38,268 nucleotides of DNA from contig JAIPDL010000032.1 in the NCBI GenBank assembly GCA_021737695.1, positions 1 to 38,268 of the forward strand. Direction: 5' to 3'. The position numbers and the translations under genes are program-made. Shown here in pieces: positions 15,717 to 24,230 of the stretch (positions within the stretch are counted from its first letter, which is position 1; each line of letters starts with the position of its first letter). The notes under the pieces are model-generated. The model saw only the letters and a program-made list of their open reading frames with translations, did no database searches and was not told the origin of the DNA. This DNA is from Desulfotignum sp. (lineage in GTDB: Bacteria > Desulfobacterota > Desulfobacteria > Desulfobacterales > Desulfobacteraceae).

Positions 15717-15851
15717 ATGCAAATTGATATCTCATTACAACCGATAATTTCTATTCTCGCCGGCGTATTAATTTTTGTTATGCCGAAATTATTGAATTAT
15801 ATCGTTGCCGGTTATCTCATTATTATCGGCGTGCTCGGGTTGCTCCAATGA
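15717..15851 (+). CDS. DUF3096-type small membrane protein, 44 aa
   Basis: ATG at 15717 with AGGAAAGGA 8-16 nt upstream opens a 44-codon gene. The product is almost entirely two short hydrophobic helices joined by a turn: ISILAGVLIFVMPKLLNYIV, then a segment ending LIIIGVLGLLQ. The MPKLLNYIVA.YLIIIG.LGL pattern is that of DUF3096 proteins, which are small integral membrane proteins of unknown role. It is followed 65 nt later by the stop of the oppositely oriented yhaN gene. Confidence 0.75.
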   Translation: MQIDISLQPIISILAGVLIFVMPKLLNYIVAGYLIIIGVLGLLQ

Positions 15852-15916
15852 CCGGCCGATGTGATATCGCCCATCATCGTGTTTTGGATAAGAACGTGCA
15901 ATTCTCCATTGATTCA

Positions 15917-18900
15917 TCAGGAAAGATCGTGCTGAAAAATTTGATCGGTGTCATTACAGGTGTCTGCCAGCTCCAGTACACTTCTGTGGTGCGTAAAAAG
16001 CAGGACCTGGATGCGCCTTGACAGTTGTGCCAGCACTTCCAGGCAGACCCGGGTGCGGTGATCATCAAACCCGATCAGGATATCATCCACGACAAAGGGC
16101 ATGGGTTCCCCCTTTTTCAGATGCTGCTCCAGCGTGGCCATGCGCAGGGCCAGATAGAGCTGGTCCCGGGACCCGTCACTCATGCCATCGATGGCCACCT
16201 CCTGATCGTCCGGGCGGACACCCAGCAGCACCGGCTTTCCGGAAGCATCCAGTTCATCCCTCAGACCTGCGTAAGAGCAACGTGTCAGCTTTGAAAACAG
16301 TTCCCCGGCCCTGCCTAAAACAGGGGCCTGATTTTCTTTTCTGTACGCTTCGATCTGCTGTTCGAGGATCAGGGAAGCGATCTGGAAGCGCAGATACTGC
16401 TCGGCATTTTCCGTGATGCTGGAAAGGTGTGATTCTGCTTCTTCAGACGCGCCGGCCGCCAGGGCACTCCCGTCATTCTGCCGGATATCATGCTGAATGG
16501 TCTGCCGCTGGTCCCGCAGCGTGTCTCTCTCGGATTGAAGCTCTCTGAGCTCACTGGATATTCTGTCTATGTCCCCTTCAATACCGTCAATGTCAGAACG
16601 GTTCACCTCTTTTTCCAGCGCGTCAATGCCGAACCCGTCCCCATTGCGGTTCAGTTCCTGTTCCAGGGCCTCAACCTGTTTTAGCAGGTCCCGTTTACGG
16701 GTTGATTTTTCACCGGCCTCGATCAGTTCGTCCACCGTATCCACCCCGGCCCGGGTTTTCAGTTCTTTGATCTTTTCCTGTGACTGGCGGATGGTGATGG
16801 TGACATCTTTGATCTCCTGGTTTTTTTCGTCCACCTGTTCTTTGATTTTGATCAAACTGGCCCGGGCTTCCCGGGCCGCATTCAGGTCCCGATGGAGTTG
16901 GCCGGCAATTGTCAATGCATCCCGGTCCTCTGTCTTTATTTCCATACTTGCGGCAAGTTCGTAAACGCGTCTGTGAAATACCTCACTGACTTTGTCCATG
17001 CCGTAAATTCGTTTACGCAGCTCTTCAGACTGATCAAATTTTTTAAAGAACGACACCAGGTGATCAAAGGTTTCCATGGCGGTTTCCGGGTGGGCATCCG
17101 GTTTCAGCCCCAGTCCGGAAATGGCTTTTTCCCATTCACCCGTCCAGGTGATCAACTCAGATTCAACCGTTTTCAGGTCATCCCGGGTCCGCTTCAGCCG
17201 GATGTGCAGGTCTTTCAGCGACGCTGCCGTTTTATGACGTCTGTCCCGGGCTTCCTGCTCTGTGTCAATGCGCTGTTCACACAGGGAAATCAGTGCTTCC
17301 AGGCTCTTTCCCTGAATGTTTGCCGACGGATCAAACCCGGCGATCTGGCGTGACATCGATCGCTTCAGATGATCACATTCTTCCCCCAGTTTTCTTTCTC
17401 TGGCTGAAATCTCCTTTGCCGCATGCATCTTTTCGATCAGTCGTTCCGCTTTCAGCACCCACTGCTTCATTTCCCGGGGGGTGCCGGCAGCGACATTCAA
17501 CGGATTCCAGATGGCGGCCCATCGGTTGTCCAGACCCGCCCGGGCTTGTGTTATCTTTTCTAAAACCGTTGACAGATCAGCGATGCGAGAGGTCATGTGA
17601 TCAATTGCCGCTTCCAGGCCAGCCCGTTTCACCACCTGGTCCGCATCCAGTCTCAGGCGGTCGGATATACGGTCTGCCAGCGCAACCTTTTTTTCATACA
17701 CGGCCGGTAAATCAGACTCCTGGGTATCACTTGAAAGACGGCCGCCGACATCCCGCTGCTCGATATATGTCTGTTTGATCAAGGCCCATCCCTGATCACG
17801 GTCTTTTCGGGATGCCTCCAGATCTGAAATTTTGGGCACGTCTTCCTTTAACAGCAGCGCTTTTAACTCCTGTTCCGCCTGCCTTTTTTCCGCTTTGATC
17901 TCCTGTTTTTTTTGGGATGCGGTTCTGGATTGCTCCATGAGATCATCGGTCTCTTTTTCAAACCGGTCCAGGGTTTCAGCAACCGGCAGCCCCATGGATA
18001 ACAGGGCGTCTGCATCCCTGTGAAAGTTCCCCAGTCTTGCAAATTCGTTTTCGCAGGCGGCTTTTTCCTGTGCCGCCTGTGTTGTCATGTCATTCAGGCG
18101 CTGCTCGATGTCGCCGGCTTTGCGTGCTGAGGCAACGGCCGCTTTCAACTCTGTCAAATCGATGTCACCTGCCGGCAGGTTTTCCAGTCTGCTTTCAAGC
18201 GATTTTATTTCGTCCTGGAGATCCTTTACTGCAGATTTGTATCCGTCCTGTTTCTGGATGAGCAAACTTTTTTTCCGGGCCAGTTCCGAGATCCATTTTT
18301 TATTGTTGAGAAACGGCCTGAGATGATCGGCGTCATCCAGACCCTTGTCCGGCCGGATCCCCTTGAGCAGGGTTTGGGCTTCATTTCGCAGCAGCCGCCG
18401 TTTTCCATCCTGACCGGGCCGGTCGGCCAGGGTTTTTTCAACTGCACCGAGTTCTTTGTAGAGCCGTGAAATGGCATCCTCATTTTTCAGCAAATCCTTT
18501 CGAACCCGCAAAGATCCGGATTCCTTATTCAGGGCATCCCGTCTGGCCTCGAGGCGTTCTTTTAAATCCAGTGCGTGTTGAAGCGTTTCTCCGGCTGTTT
18601 TCAGCTGATCTGAAAAATCTTCCGGCAGCAGCAGTACCGTGCCCAGAGCGTCCATTTTCGCCAGACAGCTTCGTCGCTGGGCCAGGGCCCCTTTGACACG
18701 GTTGATTCTTTCCAGACCGCTTTTCTGTTTGTTCTTTTCATCAATCTTTTGTTCCACCTCATGGATCGCGGCACTGGTCGTGGATAAATCTTTTTGCAGC
18801 GCTTTCCAGGTAGAAACGGGCAGGGAGGCTTCCCGCATCCTTTTCAACGCATCTTTATATTCTGAGATAGCCCTGTTCAGGACGGCTTTGGATCCCCGGG

Positions 18901-19429
18901 GCTTGAAGATATCAACGGCACTGTTCTGCATCTCCATCAATATATCCCGAAGGTTTGCCGTCCCGGCCGCTGCACTGAACAACGCCTGGCCCAGGTCCCC
19001 GGACTGTTCCAGCAGCTCCCGGCCGCCGGCAATCAGTCTTTCATGGTCAATCCCCCAGAGTCGGGTGAAAATGGTTTCATCGATACCCGATGGAAGAAAC
19101 CGTCTGAACCGGGTTTCATCCAGGGGCTCGTCACTGCCATATTCCAGCAGGGTGTCTTTATTTCCTTTTCTCCGGATAAATTCGATTGTTTCTCCGGTGG
19201 AGAGCTGCAATTCCCCGCCGATCCTGAGCTGGGGATTTGCATGAACAAAATTATCGCCGGTTCTGGCGGGAATACCGAACAGCCAGTTGGTCAAAGCCCG
19301 CAATGAAGTACTTTTTCCGGCTTCGTTATCCCCGTAAATCAGATGCAGGCCCTGATCCCCCTCTGACAGGTCCAGGGATTTTTCTGTAAACCGGCCGAAA
19401 GCAATGAGGTCGAGGCGGTTGATTCTCAT
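15917..19429 (-). CDS. yhaN: YhaN-like SMC/SbcC-type AAA ATPase
   Basis: The 1170-residue protein has the split ATPase of SbcC/Rad50 proteins. Walker A is at the N terminus (YGDNEAGKST, residues 33-42). Very long Glu/Lys/Arg-rich coiled coils fill about 170-1010. The C terminus carries the signature SDGSRDQLYLALRMA and Walker B PFVVDDILIGFDD. The opening IDHERLIAGG..LLEQSGDLG segment is characteristic of YhaN. With the overlapping YhaO-like nuclease (ATGA at 19426-19429) it should form a Rad50/Mre11-like DNA-end-processing complex. It could serve repair or defence; sequence alone does not decide. Confidence 0.9.
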   Translation of the reverse strand: MRINRLDLIAFGRFTEKSLDLSEGDQGLHLIYGDNEAGKSTSLRALTNWLFGIPARTGDNFVHANPQLRIGGELQLSTGETIEFIRRKGNKDTLLEYGSDEPLDETRFRRFLPSGIDETIFTRLWGIDHERLIAGGRELLEQSGDLGQALFSAAAGTANLRDILMEMQNSAVDIFKPRGSKAVLNRAISEYKDALKRMREASLPVSTWKALQKDLSTTSAAIHEVEQKIDEKNKQKSGLERINRVKGALAQRRSCLAKMDALGTVLLLPEDFSDQLKTAGETLQHALDLKERLEARRDALNKESGSLRVRKDLLKNEDAISRLYKELGAVEKTLADRPGQDGKRRLLRNEAQTLLKGIRPDKGLDDADHLRPFLNNKKWISELARKKSLLIQKQDGYKSAVKDLQDEIKSLESRLENLPAGDIDLTELKAAVASARKAGDIEQRLNDMTTQAAQEKAACENEFARLGNFHRDADALLSMGLPVAETLDRFEKETDDLMEQSRTASQKKQEIKAEKRQAEQELKALLLKEDVPKISDLEASRKDRDQGWALIKQTYIEQRDVGGRLSSDTQESDLPAVYEKKVALADRISDRLRLDADQVVKRAGLEAAIDHMTSRIADLSTVLEKITQARAGLDNRWAAIWNPLNVAAGTPREMKQWVLKAERLIEKMHAAKEISARERKLGEECDHLKRSMSRQIAGFDPSANIQGKSLEALISLCEQRIDTEQEARDRRHKTAASLKDLHIRLKRTRDDLKTVESELITWTGEWEKAISGLGLKPDAHPETAMETFDHLVSFFKKFDQSEELRKRIYGMDKVSEVFHRRVYELAASMEIKTEDRDALTIAGQLHRDLNAAREARASLIKIKEQVDEKNQEIKDVTITIRQSQEKIKELKTRAGVDTVDELIEAGEKSTRKRDLLKQVEALEQELNRNGDGFGIDALEKEVNRSDIDGIEGDIDRISSELRELQSERDTLRDQRQTIQHDIRQNDGSALAAGASEEAESHLSSITENAEQYLRFQIASLILEQQIEAYRKENQAPVLGRAGELFSKLTRCSYAGLRDELDASGKPVLLGVRPDDQEVAIDGMSDGSRDQLYLALRMATLEQHLKKGEPMPFVVDDILIGFDDHRTRVCLEVLAQLSRRIQVLLFTHHRSVLELADTCNDTDQIFQHDLS

Positions 19430-20691
19430 TTTTCCTCTCCGGTTGCCAGCAGTCTGCCGATCAGCATTTTTTTGGCTTCCCTGGTGATCCGCTCAAGGAC
19501 CTGTCTGTCGCTCAAATCCAGGATGGACCCCGTGCCAAAGGCTTCCGGCGGCACTTTCTGCCGGAGTTCCGCTAGTTTGTCTTCCAGACCGTCTATCTGA
19601 CCCGGATCCTCAGGGGTTGAGACAATGGCCCTGAGCAGTTGTCCCGGAGATGTGTCATCGGCCAGAACGGTTTCCAGATCATACTTTCCCAGGGTCCTGT
19701 TTTCAACCCGTTCAATCCAGACATCATCGCCGGCGGTTTCAGCCCCCAGCGCTTTGATCTGCTGTTCCAGTTTTTCCGGAAACGCGGCCAGGTGATCAGA
19801 CAGTTTTGTGGCCCCGGTCAGTCGTATTCTCATCGCCAGGGGCCTGTCTTCTGCCTGTGCCCGTTCCTGTTCAATGGTTTCCCGGACTTTTTCCAGGACA
19901 TCCCGGAGGTCTTCCATATCGGTCAGATCGATTTGGGTCAGGGTCCACCGCAGAACATCCAGAGACACGGGTTCCATCTGTGTGACGGCATCTTCCTCAA
20001 CCGTGACCTTCACACAGCCCTTGGGACCGCTTTCCCGGATATGGCGGCCCTGTATGCATCCAGGGAACACCACAAAAGGATCTTTAGAAACGATTTCCTG
20101 CTTGTGGACATGCCCCAGGGCCCAGTACTGGTAATTTTTTGCGCGCAGATCATCCAGGGTGCAGGGTGCATAGGCGGCATGGCCCTCCCGGCCGTCGAGA
20201 CTGGTATGCAGCAGCCCGATATTGAACATGCCTTTGAGGCCCTGACAGAATCCCGCCGCCAGGTTTTCATCCACATGCCGGGCTTTAAAACTGCGTCCAT
20301 GAATGGCAACGGAACAGTCTTCCAGTGTGACTGTTTCCATTTTGCCGGCTGAAAAAATCTTCATGTTGGCAGGCGTCTGTATCGCTTTGGTCATTCGGTT
20401 AGCGGCATCATGATTTCCTGCAACCGCAAATACCCGTATGCCGTGCTGATTCAGTCTCCCCATTTGCCGGCTTAAAAATATCCCGGTGCTGTAGTCTTTC
20501 CAGTCCCCATCATAGAGATCTCCGGCCAGCAGCACAAACGCCGCTTTTTCTTCGATGGCCAGATCCACCAGGTTTTTGAACGCTCTTCTGCATGCGTCCC
20601 GAATGGCATCAACCGGCGCGGACTCATATCTGGACAGCCCGCGCAACGGGCTGTCCAAGTGAATATCCGCCGCATGAATGAATTTAAACAT
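19426..20691 (-). CDS. yhaO: YhaO-like DNA repair metallophosphoesterase (SbcD/Mre11 type)
   Basis: The 421-residue protein has the calcineurin-like nuclease motifs in order: FIHAADIHLDSP (residues 4-15), LLAGDLYDG, VAGNHDAA, and GHVHKQE. These are the Mre11/SbcD metal-ligand motifs. The C-terminal half (about 270-421) is the accessory domain that contacts the ATPase. It precedes and overlaps yhaN, and the two are translated together. A TTAGGGTTC stretch separates it from upstream DNA; an AAGGAGCAAT sequence before the ATG serves as ribosome-binding site. Confidence 0.9.
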   Translation of the reverse strand: MFKFIHAADIHLDSPLRGLSRYESAPVDAIRDACRRAFKNLVDLAIEEKAAFVLLAGDLYDGDWKDYSTGIFLSRQMGRLNQHGIRVFAVAGNHDAANRMTKAIQTPANMKIFSAGKMETVTLEDCSVAIHGRSFKARHVDENLAAGFCQGLKGMFNIGLLHTSLDGREGHAAYAPCTLDDLRAKNYQYWALGHVHKQEIVSKDPFVVFPGCIQGRHIRESGPKGCVKVTVEEDAVTQMEPVSLDVLRWTLTQIDLTDMEDLRDVLEKVRETIEQERAQAEDRPLAMRIRLTGATKLSDHLAAFPEKLEQQIKALGAETAGDDVWIERVENRTLGKYDLETVLADDTSPGQLLRAIVSTPEDPGQIDGLEDKLAELRQKVPPEAFGTGSILDLSDRQVLERITREAKKMLIGRLLATGEEK

Positions 20692-21066
20692 GATTGCTCC
20701 TTAGGGTTCACCCGCCACCGGCATCCCAGGCCGGTATTTCTGCATGCGGCTGAATCATATCATATCTAAACCCGCACGACTTCAAAAAATTCCAATTCCA
20801 CATACCTTTATACCTTCGGATCTCAATCGCCGGCAGATCCACTACCCAAAGAAAATTCGTTCATATTTTTCCGTGGCAGCCTTCCCTTGTGCATACAGCT
20901 GGTGCCATTCCAGGGGAACCGGCCAGCCGCACTGCATTTTGCCAGGGCCGATAATCTCAATTTTCATGCTGAATTCGCCTTTTTCAATTTAATATCTTTC
21001 ACCATTGTGTACCAGCCACTGGCACCCCATGATACCCTTGATCCACCTCAGGCGTATCAATAATTA
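20692..21066. other. Intergenic stretch upstream of yhaO
   Basis: This region has no assured gene. The only protein-like frame is the 41-codon minus-strand ORF at 20842-20967. The remainder is AT-rich and shows no recognised element. Confidence 0.3.
20842..20967 (-). CDS. Possible 41-aa small ORF
   Basis: ATG at 20967 with an AAAAAGG about 9 nt upstream opens 41 codons beginning MKIEIIGPGKMQCGWPVPLE and ending in KYERIFFG. I do not recognise it. The first residues resemble the opening strand of small thioredoxin-like proteins but lack a CxxC. It could be a remnant. Codon composition fits coding DNA. Confidence 0.3.
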   Translation of the reverse strand: MKIEIIGPGKMQCGWPVPLEWHQLYAQGKAATEKYERIFFG

Positions 21067-21103
21067 AGTTGCGTTTTACAACTCTGAATGGTATTTTACA
21101 ACT
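21067..21103 (+). promoter_or_regulatory. Promoter and operator repeats of the ParD/RelE operon
   Basis: TTTTACAACT occurs at 21074-21083 and again at 21094-21103, exactly 20 bp (two helical turns) apart. AGTTG at 21067-21071 is an inverted half-site. A candidate promoter, TTGCGT (21069-21074), 17 nt, TATTTT (21092-21097), lies within these repeats. This is what autoregulation by the antitoxin would need. Confidence 0.5.
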
Positions 21104-21125
21104 AACTACTATCAAGGAGGTTATC

Positions 21126-21353
21126 ATGGCAACCGCAGTAAAAATATCAGATGAACTGTTTAAAAAAGCAAAAACAAAATCAAAAGTGTATAAAAGATCC
21201 ATCGCCGGCCAAATTGAATATTGGGCAAAAATAGGCCAATTGATTGAAGAAAACCCGGACCTCCCTCTTTCCTTTATTCAAGACATTTTAGAAGGAAAAG
21301 AGCAAATTAAAGCAGGACAGGGGACTCCATATGTATTTGGAGAAGGTGAATGA
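21126..21353 (+). CDS. ParD-like type II antitoxin
   Basis: The 75-residue protein begins MATAVKISDELFKKAKTKSK and continues KRSIAGQIEYWAKIGQ, the pattern of the ParD-like antitoxin family with a ribbon-helix-helix DNA-binding fold. The C-terminal part should wrap the toxin. The start at 21126 is set by a perfect AAGGAGG five nt upstream; an in-frame ATG at 21069 falls in the operator and is rejected. The stop overlaps the toxin start (ATGA at 21350-21353). A 33-nt piece of this gene recurs just after the toxin. Confidence 0.85.
   Translation: MATAVKISDELFKKAKTKSKVYKRSIAGQIEYWAKIGQLIEENPDLPLSFIQDILEGKEQIKAGQGTPYVFGEGE
21198..21230 (+). repeat. 33-nt direct repeat, copy 1 (inside antitoxin)
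   Basis: The segment TCCATCGCCGGCCAAATTGA... through CAAAA matches 21668-21700 with a single mismatch. Here it encodes SIAGQIEYWAK of the antitoxin. The two copies lie 470 nt apart and bracket the antitoxin end plus the whole toxin gene. Confidence 0.8.
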
Positions 21354-21640
21354 CCCGAATATTTGAAATAATCCAGTCACCGATTTTTGCCAGACAAAAG
21401 AAAAAATTACACAAAAAACAAATCAAAGATCTGGACAAGGCTGTCAAATCGATTTATCAACATCCAGACATCGGGGTTGCCAAAACAGGGGATTTACAGG
21501 GTGTCCGGGTATTTAAGTTCAAATCACAGAATCAACAGTTATTGTTGGCTTACGAAATCGTTGAATCGATATTATATCTTTACACTTTCGGATCTCATGA
21601 GAATTTCTATAGAGCTTTGAAAAAGTATCTGAAAGAATAA
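21350..21640 (+). CDS. RelE/ParE-family toxin
   Basis: The 96-residue basic protein has a RelE/ParE-superfamily layout: an N-terminal strand (RIFEIIQSPIF), a Lys-rich helix pair (KKKLHKKQIKDLDKAVKSI), the GDLQGVRVFKFKS turn-strand, a hydrophobic strand pair, and a C-terminal FYRALKKYLKE helix. RelE members cleave mRNA in the ribosome; ParE members poison gyrase. I cannot say which applies. It starts by ATGA overlap with the antitoxin. Confidence 0.8.
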   Translation: MTRIFEIIQSPIFARQKKKLHKKQIKDLDKAVKSIYQHPDIGVAKTGDLQGVRVFKFKSQNQQLLLAYEIVESILYLYTFGSHENFYRALKKYLKE

Positions 21641-21667
21641 CCCTCTTTTTCCAGTCATTGTTTTTAT

Positions 21668-21700
21668 TCCATCGCCGGCCAAATTGAATATTGGTCAAAA
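21668..21700 (+). repeat. 33-nt direct repeat, copy 2 (after toxin)
   Basis: This is a one-mismatch copy of 21198-21230, 28 nt after the toxin stop. It is not part of a gene here. It is either the remnant of a second antitoxin gene or one end of a duplicated or recombined segment. Confidence 0.75.
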
Positions 21701-21704
21701 CAAG

Positions 21705-21797
21705 TTATTTACCAAAAAATTCACCTGATTTTATCAACAAATCGAGATCGCCTTCAACCGTGTATTTTTGCGCCATAAACATTTTCGCCCCGTCTGA
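21705..21797 (-). pseudogene. SCP2 sterol-carrier domain, C-terminal fragment
   Basis: On the minus strand the frame ending in TAA at 21705 encodes SDGAKMFMAQKYTVEGDLDL, then LIKSGEFFGK. This is the closing part of SCP2-like lipid-binding domains (…F..G.Y.VEGD..L..K...). A TGA lies directly upstream, and the rest of the gene is absent. It overlaps the downstream edge of the membrane-protein gene region. Confidence 0.5.
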
Positions 21798-21807
21798 TCA
21801 GCGACAG

Positions 21808-22263
21808 TTATAATCCCCGTTCGTAAAATATCCTGATATATCTGACACTGGACAATATCAGGGCCAGACCGATGCCGATGTACAAGATTGCCAGTTCCTT
21901 TTTCGGAATCATTGAATGACGCAGCAGGCCTCCCATGATCACCATACCAGCGATCATCAGATAACTCTTCCAGGGGATAAAGGCAAACAAACACCGCATC
22001 CCATTCATATGATGGATTCGCTTCAGGTTTTTATCAACGATCTTCAAAAATTTAAAATGGTGGACAAGCAGGGCCAGCAGCACACCGGCACCCGCACACA
22101 GATAACGGTCTGTTACAGATGCCGCTGACAGCCATGAACAGGCCAACGACAAAAGCATGATGCCGACACCGGCCCAGACAATCCCTGCAAGAAATATCAG
22201 AAACGTGTTCTTTACTGCCGGTTTATATTTGTCAAAAAGATATGCAGACAAATTCTTCTTCAA
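21808..22263 (-). CDS. Four-helix membrane protein of unknown function
   Basis: I do not recognise the family. The 151-residue protein has four hydrophobic segments (about 20-42, 50-68, 93-112, 122-140) with basic loops, and ends RYIRIFYERGL. The apparent start is TTG at 22263, and codons 1-6 lie in DNA copied from the end of a YkgJ-type gene (22245-22308). The natural N terminus may therefore have been replaced when that fragment joined. It has no good Shine-Dalgarno. The body looks like a normal coding sequence without internal stops. Confidence 0.6.
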   Translation of the reverse strand: MKKNLSAYLFDKYKPAVKNTFLIFLAGIVWAGVGIMLLSLACSWLSAASVTDRYLCAGAGVLLALLVHHFKFLKIVDKNLKRIHHMNGMRCLFAFIPWKSYLMIAGMVIMGGLLRHSMIPKKELAILYIGIGLALILSSVRYIRIFYERGL

Positions 22264-22363
22264 TTTTATTTCGAAGCCCTTTAATGTTTAATAACGTTTG
22301 CTCAAAATATTGTCTTTGCAATACAAAAAAGCGCAGTTATTTTGTCTTTGCCTTGCTTTTCAA
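22245..22363 (-). pseudogene. Internally deleted copy of the YkgJ-type gene at 33420-33941
   Basis: 22245-22308 matches 33430-33493 with one mismatch, and 22313-22363 matches 33818-33868 essentially perfectly. About 320 nt of the gene's middle are missing. The remaining ends keep the reading of RNKIEEEFV at one side and the CIAKKIQ-region at the other, so nothing functional is encoded. The right end meets the 48-codon ORF region and then an SDR gene. In the intact copy a spermidine-synthase-like gene follows directly. Confidence 0.85.
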
Positions 22364-22373
22364 AGGAAAATTA

Positions 22374-22520
22374 TCATTTCTGCATTTTTATGTCAATTTC
22401 ATCAGATGATTTCAAAAAATAGATGCCGGATCCCCATCCCCCGCCCCGCCTGGTCTCCTCAAACATCTCCACAGGCATGGGGCCGTTCAGTTCCCATACC
22501 ACCTGCATGCCCGGTCTCAT
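22374..22520 (-). CDS. Possible 48-aa small protein
   Basis: ATG at 22520, with GAGGG eight nt upstream, opens 48 codons beginning MRPGMQVVWELNGPMPVEMF and continuing with a Gly/Trp-rich turn and an IYFLKSSDEIDIKMQK end. I do not recognise it. The start signal and composition suggest real coding sequence, but it may be the front of a lost longer gene, because it ends where the YkgJ fragment begins. Confidence 0.35.
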   Translation of the reverse strand: MRPGMQVVWELNGPMPVEMFEETRRGGGWGSGIYFLKSSDEIDIKMQK

Positions 22521-22631
22521 TTGACAAACCCTCAAAAATACATAATAATTTCATCTTTTTAAATCAGGGTGGGGGGAGTTGACACCCCTGATGGCAGATA
22601 ATGATTATAAACAAACAGGACAGACATACTA

Positions 22632-24185
22632 GTGGCATCCATCGAAATTGATGAGGATCAGGACACGCTGACGGCCATACGGCACTGCATACCCGTGCTG
22701 GAGCAACTGGTTCAACAGTCGGAACTGCTGGCAAAATTATCGGAGAATGACCGTGTTGCCTTGCTTTCTGCGGCAGGGAAAATTGCCCGGCCCGGTCCGG
22801 AAGAGCTACAAAAGCGCAAGAAGGACAAAAAACAGCGTAAGCGCAGGGCAATTGTGGAAAAGGAAAAGCGGGTGAGGGCTGCCACCGGTATCCGGAAGGC
22901 AAGGGAAACCACAGTGTTTACGGCGCCCCTGAAGATTTCAGGTCCTGTTTCGGTGTCGGAAGAGACCGGGCAGACATTGACGTCTCCCCGAAACTGCTAT
23001 GTATGCAAGGCCGCGTTTAAACAGGTCCATCACTTTTACGATACCATGTGCCCGGAATGTGCGGAATTCAACTATCAGAAACGCTTTCAGACCGCATCCC
23101 TCAAGGGTCAGGTGGCATTGATCACGGGGTCCCGCCTTAAAATCGGATACCAGGCCACCCTGATGATGCTCAGGGCCGGGGCGACGGTGATCGCCACGAC
23201 CCGTTTCCCCAAAGATTCCGCCCTCCGGTTTTCAAAGGAGGATGATTTTTCCAACTGGGCCCACAGGCTCCAGATTTACGGTCTGGATCTGAGACATACC
23301 CCGAGTGTGGAACTGTTCTGTGATTATATCAAGGATACCTATCAGCGGCTGGATATTCTGATCAATAATGCGGCCCAGACCGTCCGGCGGCCACCTGGAT
23401 TTTACGCCCATCTCATGGAAAATGAGACCCGGGAGATGAGACTTATGCCTGAGAATGCTCAGGCGCTTCTGGGGCAGTATGGCCAATGCATCTCCCGGCT
23501 GGGGTCCGGCCGGTCGGAAAATACCGGAGAGGAACAAGCCCTGCCCGTGACCTGGAACGGATCGGCACCCGGGGTGGGGCTGCGCATGTCAGCACAATTG
23601 TCCCAGATTCCCTACGCCTACGACCATTCTCTGGATGTGCCCGAGGTGTTCCCTGCAGGCAGACTGGATGCAGACCTCCAGCAGATGGATCTGCGCAAGA
23701 CCAACTCCTGGCGGTTGCGGCTGGGGGAAATTCAGACATCTGAAATGCTGGAGATCCAGCTGGTCAACTCCGTGGCGCCCTTTGTGCTGTGCAACCGCCT
23801 GGCAGAGCTGATGAAGCAGGACAACACCGGGCAGAAACATATTGTGAATGTCTCGGCAATGGAGGGCAAGTTCCTGCGGTTTAAAAAGGGCAGCCGCCAT
23901 CCCCACACCAACATGGCAAAGGCCTCCCTGAACATGCTCACCCATACGGCGGCCAGTGACCTGGCCAAATACGGCATTTACATGAATGCTGTGGATACGG
24001 GCTGGGTAACGGATGAGGATCCGGCAGCCCTGGCAAAACAAAAACAGGACGATCATGATTTCCAGCCCCCGCTGGATATTGTGGACGGGGCAGCCAGAAT
24101 CTGCGACCCGTTTTTCCACGGGATCATTACGGGAAAACACTGGTGCGGCAAATTTCTAAAGGATTATTTTCCCATTGACTGGTAG
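22632..24185 (+). CDS. SDR-family protein with N-terminal extension and zinc-finger-like Cys pairs
   Basis: GTG start at 22632. Residues 1-115 are a charged extension with a Lys/Arg-rich helix ([13 protein letters not shown]). Two Cys pairs follow (CYVC near 122, CPEC near 139), able to bind zinc. The SDR domain starts near 160: [10 protein letters not shown] replaces the usual TGxxxGIG, with NNAAQT later. The catalytic YxxxK is replaced: the aligned segment reads [12 protein letters not shown], so Thr stands where Tyr is expected. I recall this HTNMAKA form as typical of a distinct SDR subfamily, but could not check. Function is unknown; reductase activity should not be assumed. It sits between halves of a duplicated gene pair. 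Confidence 0.8.
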   Translation: MASIEIDEDQDTLTAIRHCIPVLEQLVQQSELLAKLSENDRVALLSAAGKIARPGPEELQKRKKDKKQRKRRAIVEKEKRVRAATGIRKARETTVFTAPLKISGPVSVSEETGQTLTSPRNCYVCKAAFKQVHHFYDTMCPECAEFNYQKRFQTASLKGQVALITGSRLKIGYQATLMMLRAGATVIATTRFPKDSALRFSKEDDFSNWAHRLQIYGLDLRHTPSVELFCDYIKDTYQRLDILINNAAQTVRRPPGFYAHLMENETREMRLMPENAQALLGQYGQCISRLGSGRSENTGEEQALPVTWNGSAPGVGLRMSAQLSQIPYAYDHSLDVPEVFPAGRLDADLQQMDLRKTNSWRLRLGEIQTSEMLEIQLVNSVAPFVLCNRLAELMKQDNTGQKHIVNVSAMEGKFLRFKKGSRHPHTNMAKASLNMLTHTAASDLAKYGIYMNAVDTGWVTDEDPAALAKQKQDDHDFQPPLDIVDGAARICDPFFHGIITGKHWCGKFLKDYFPIDW

Positions 24186-24230
24186 GAGACGTCCACTGTC
24201 GCTGACGTTTTGGATGACTATAAATAAAAA

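Noticed and set aside
21783..21800. UGA before the SCP2 fragment as selenocysteine
   Set aside because: The UGA lies where no Cys motif is expected and no intact upstream frame exists; this is a gene fragment.
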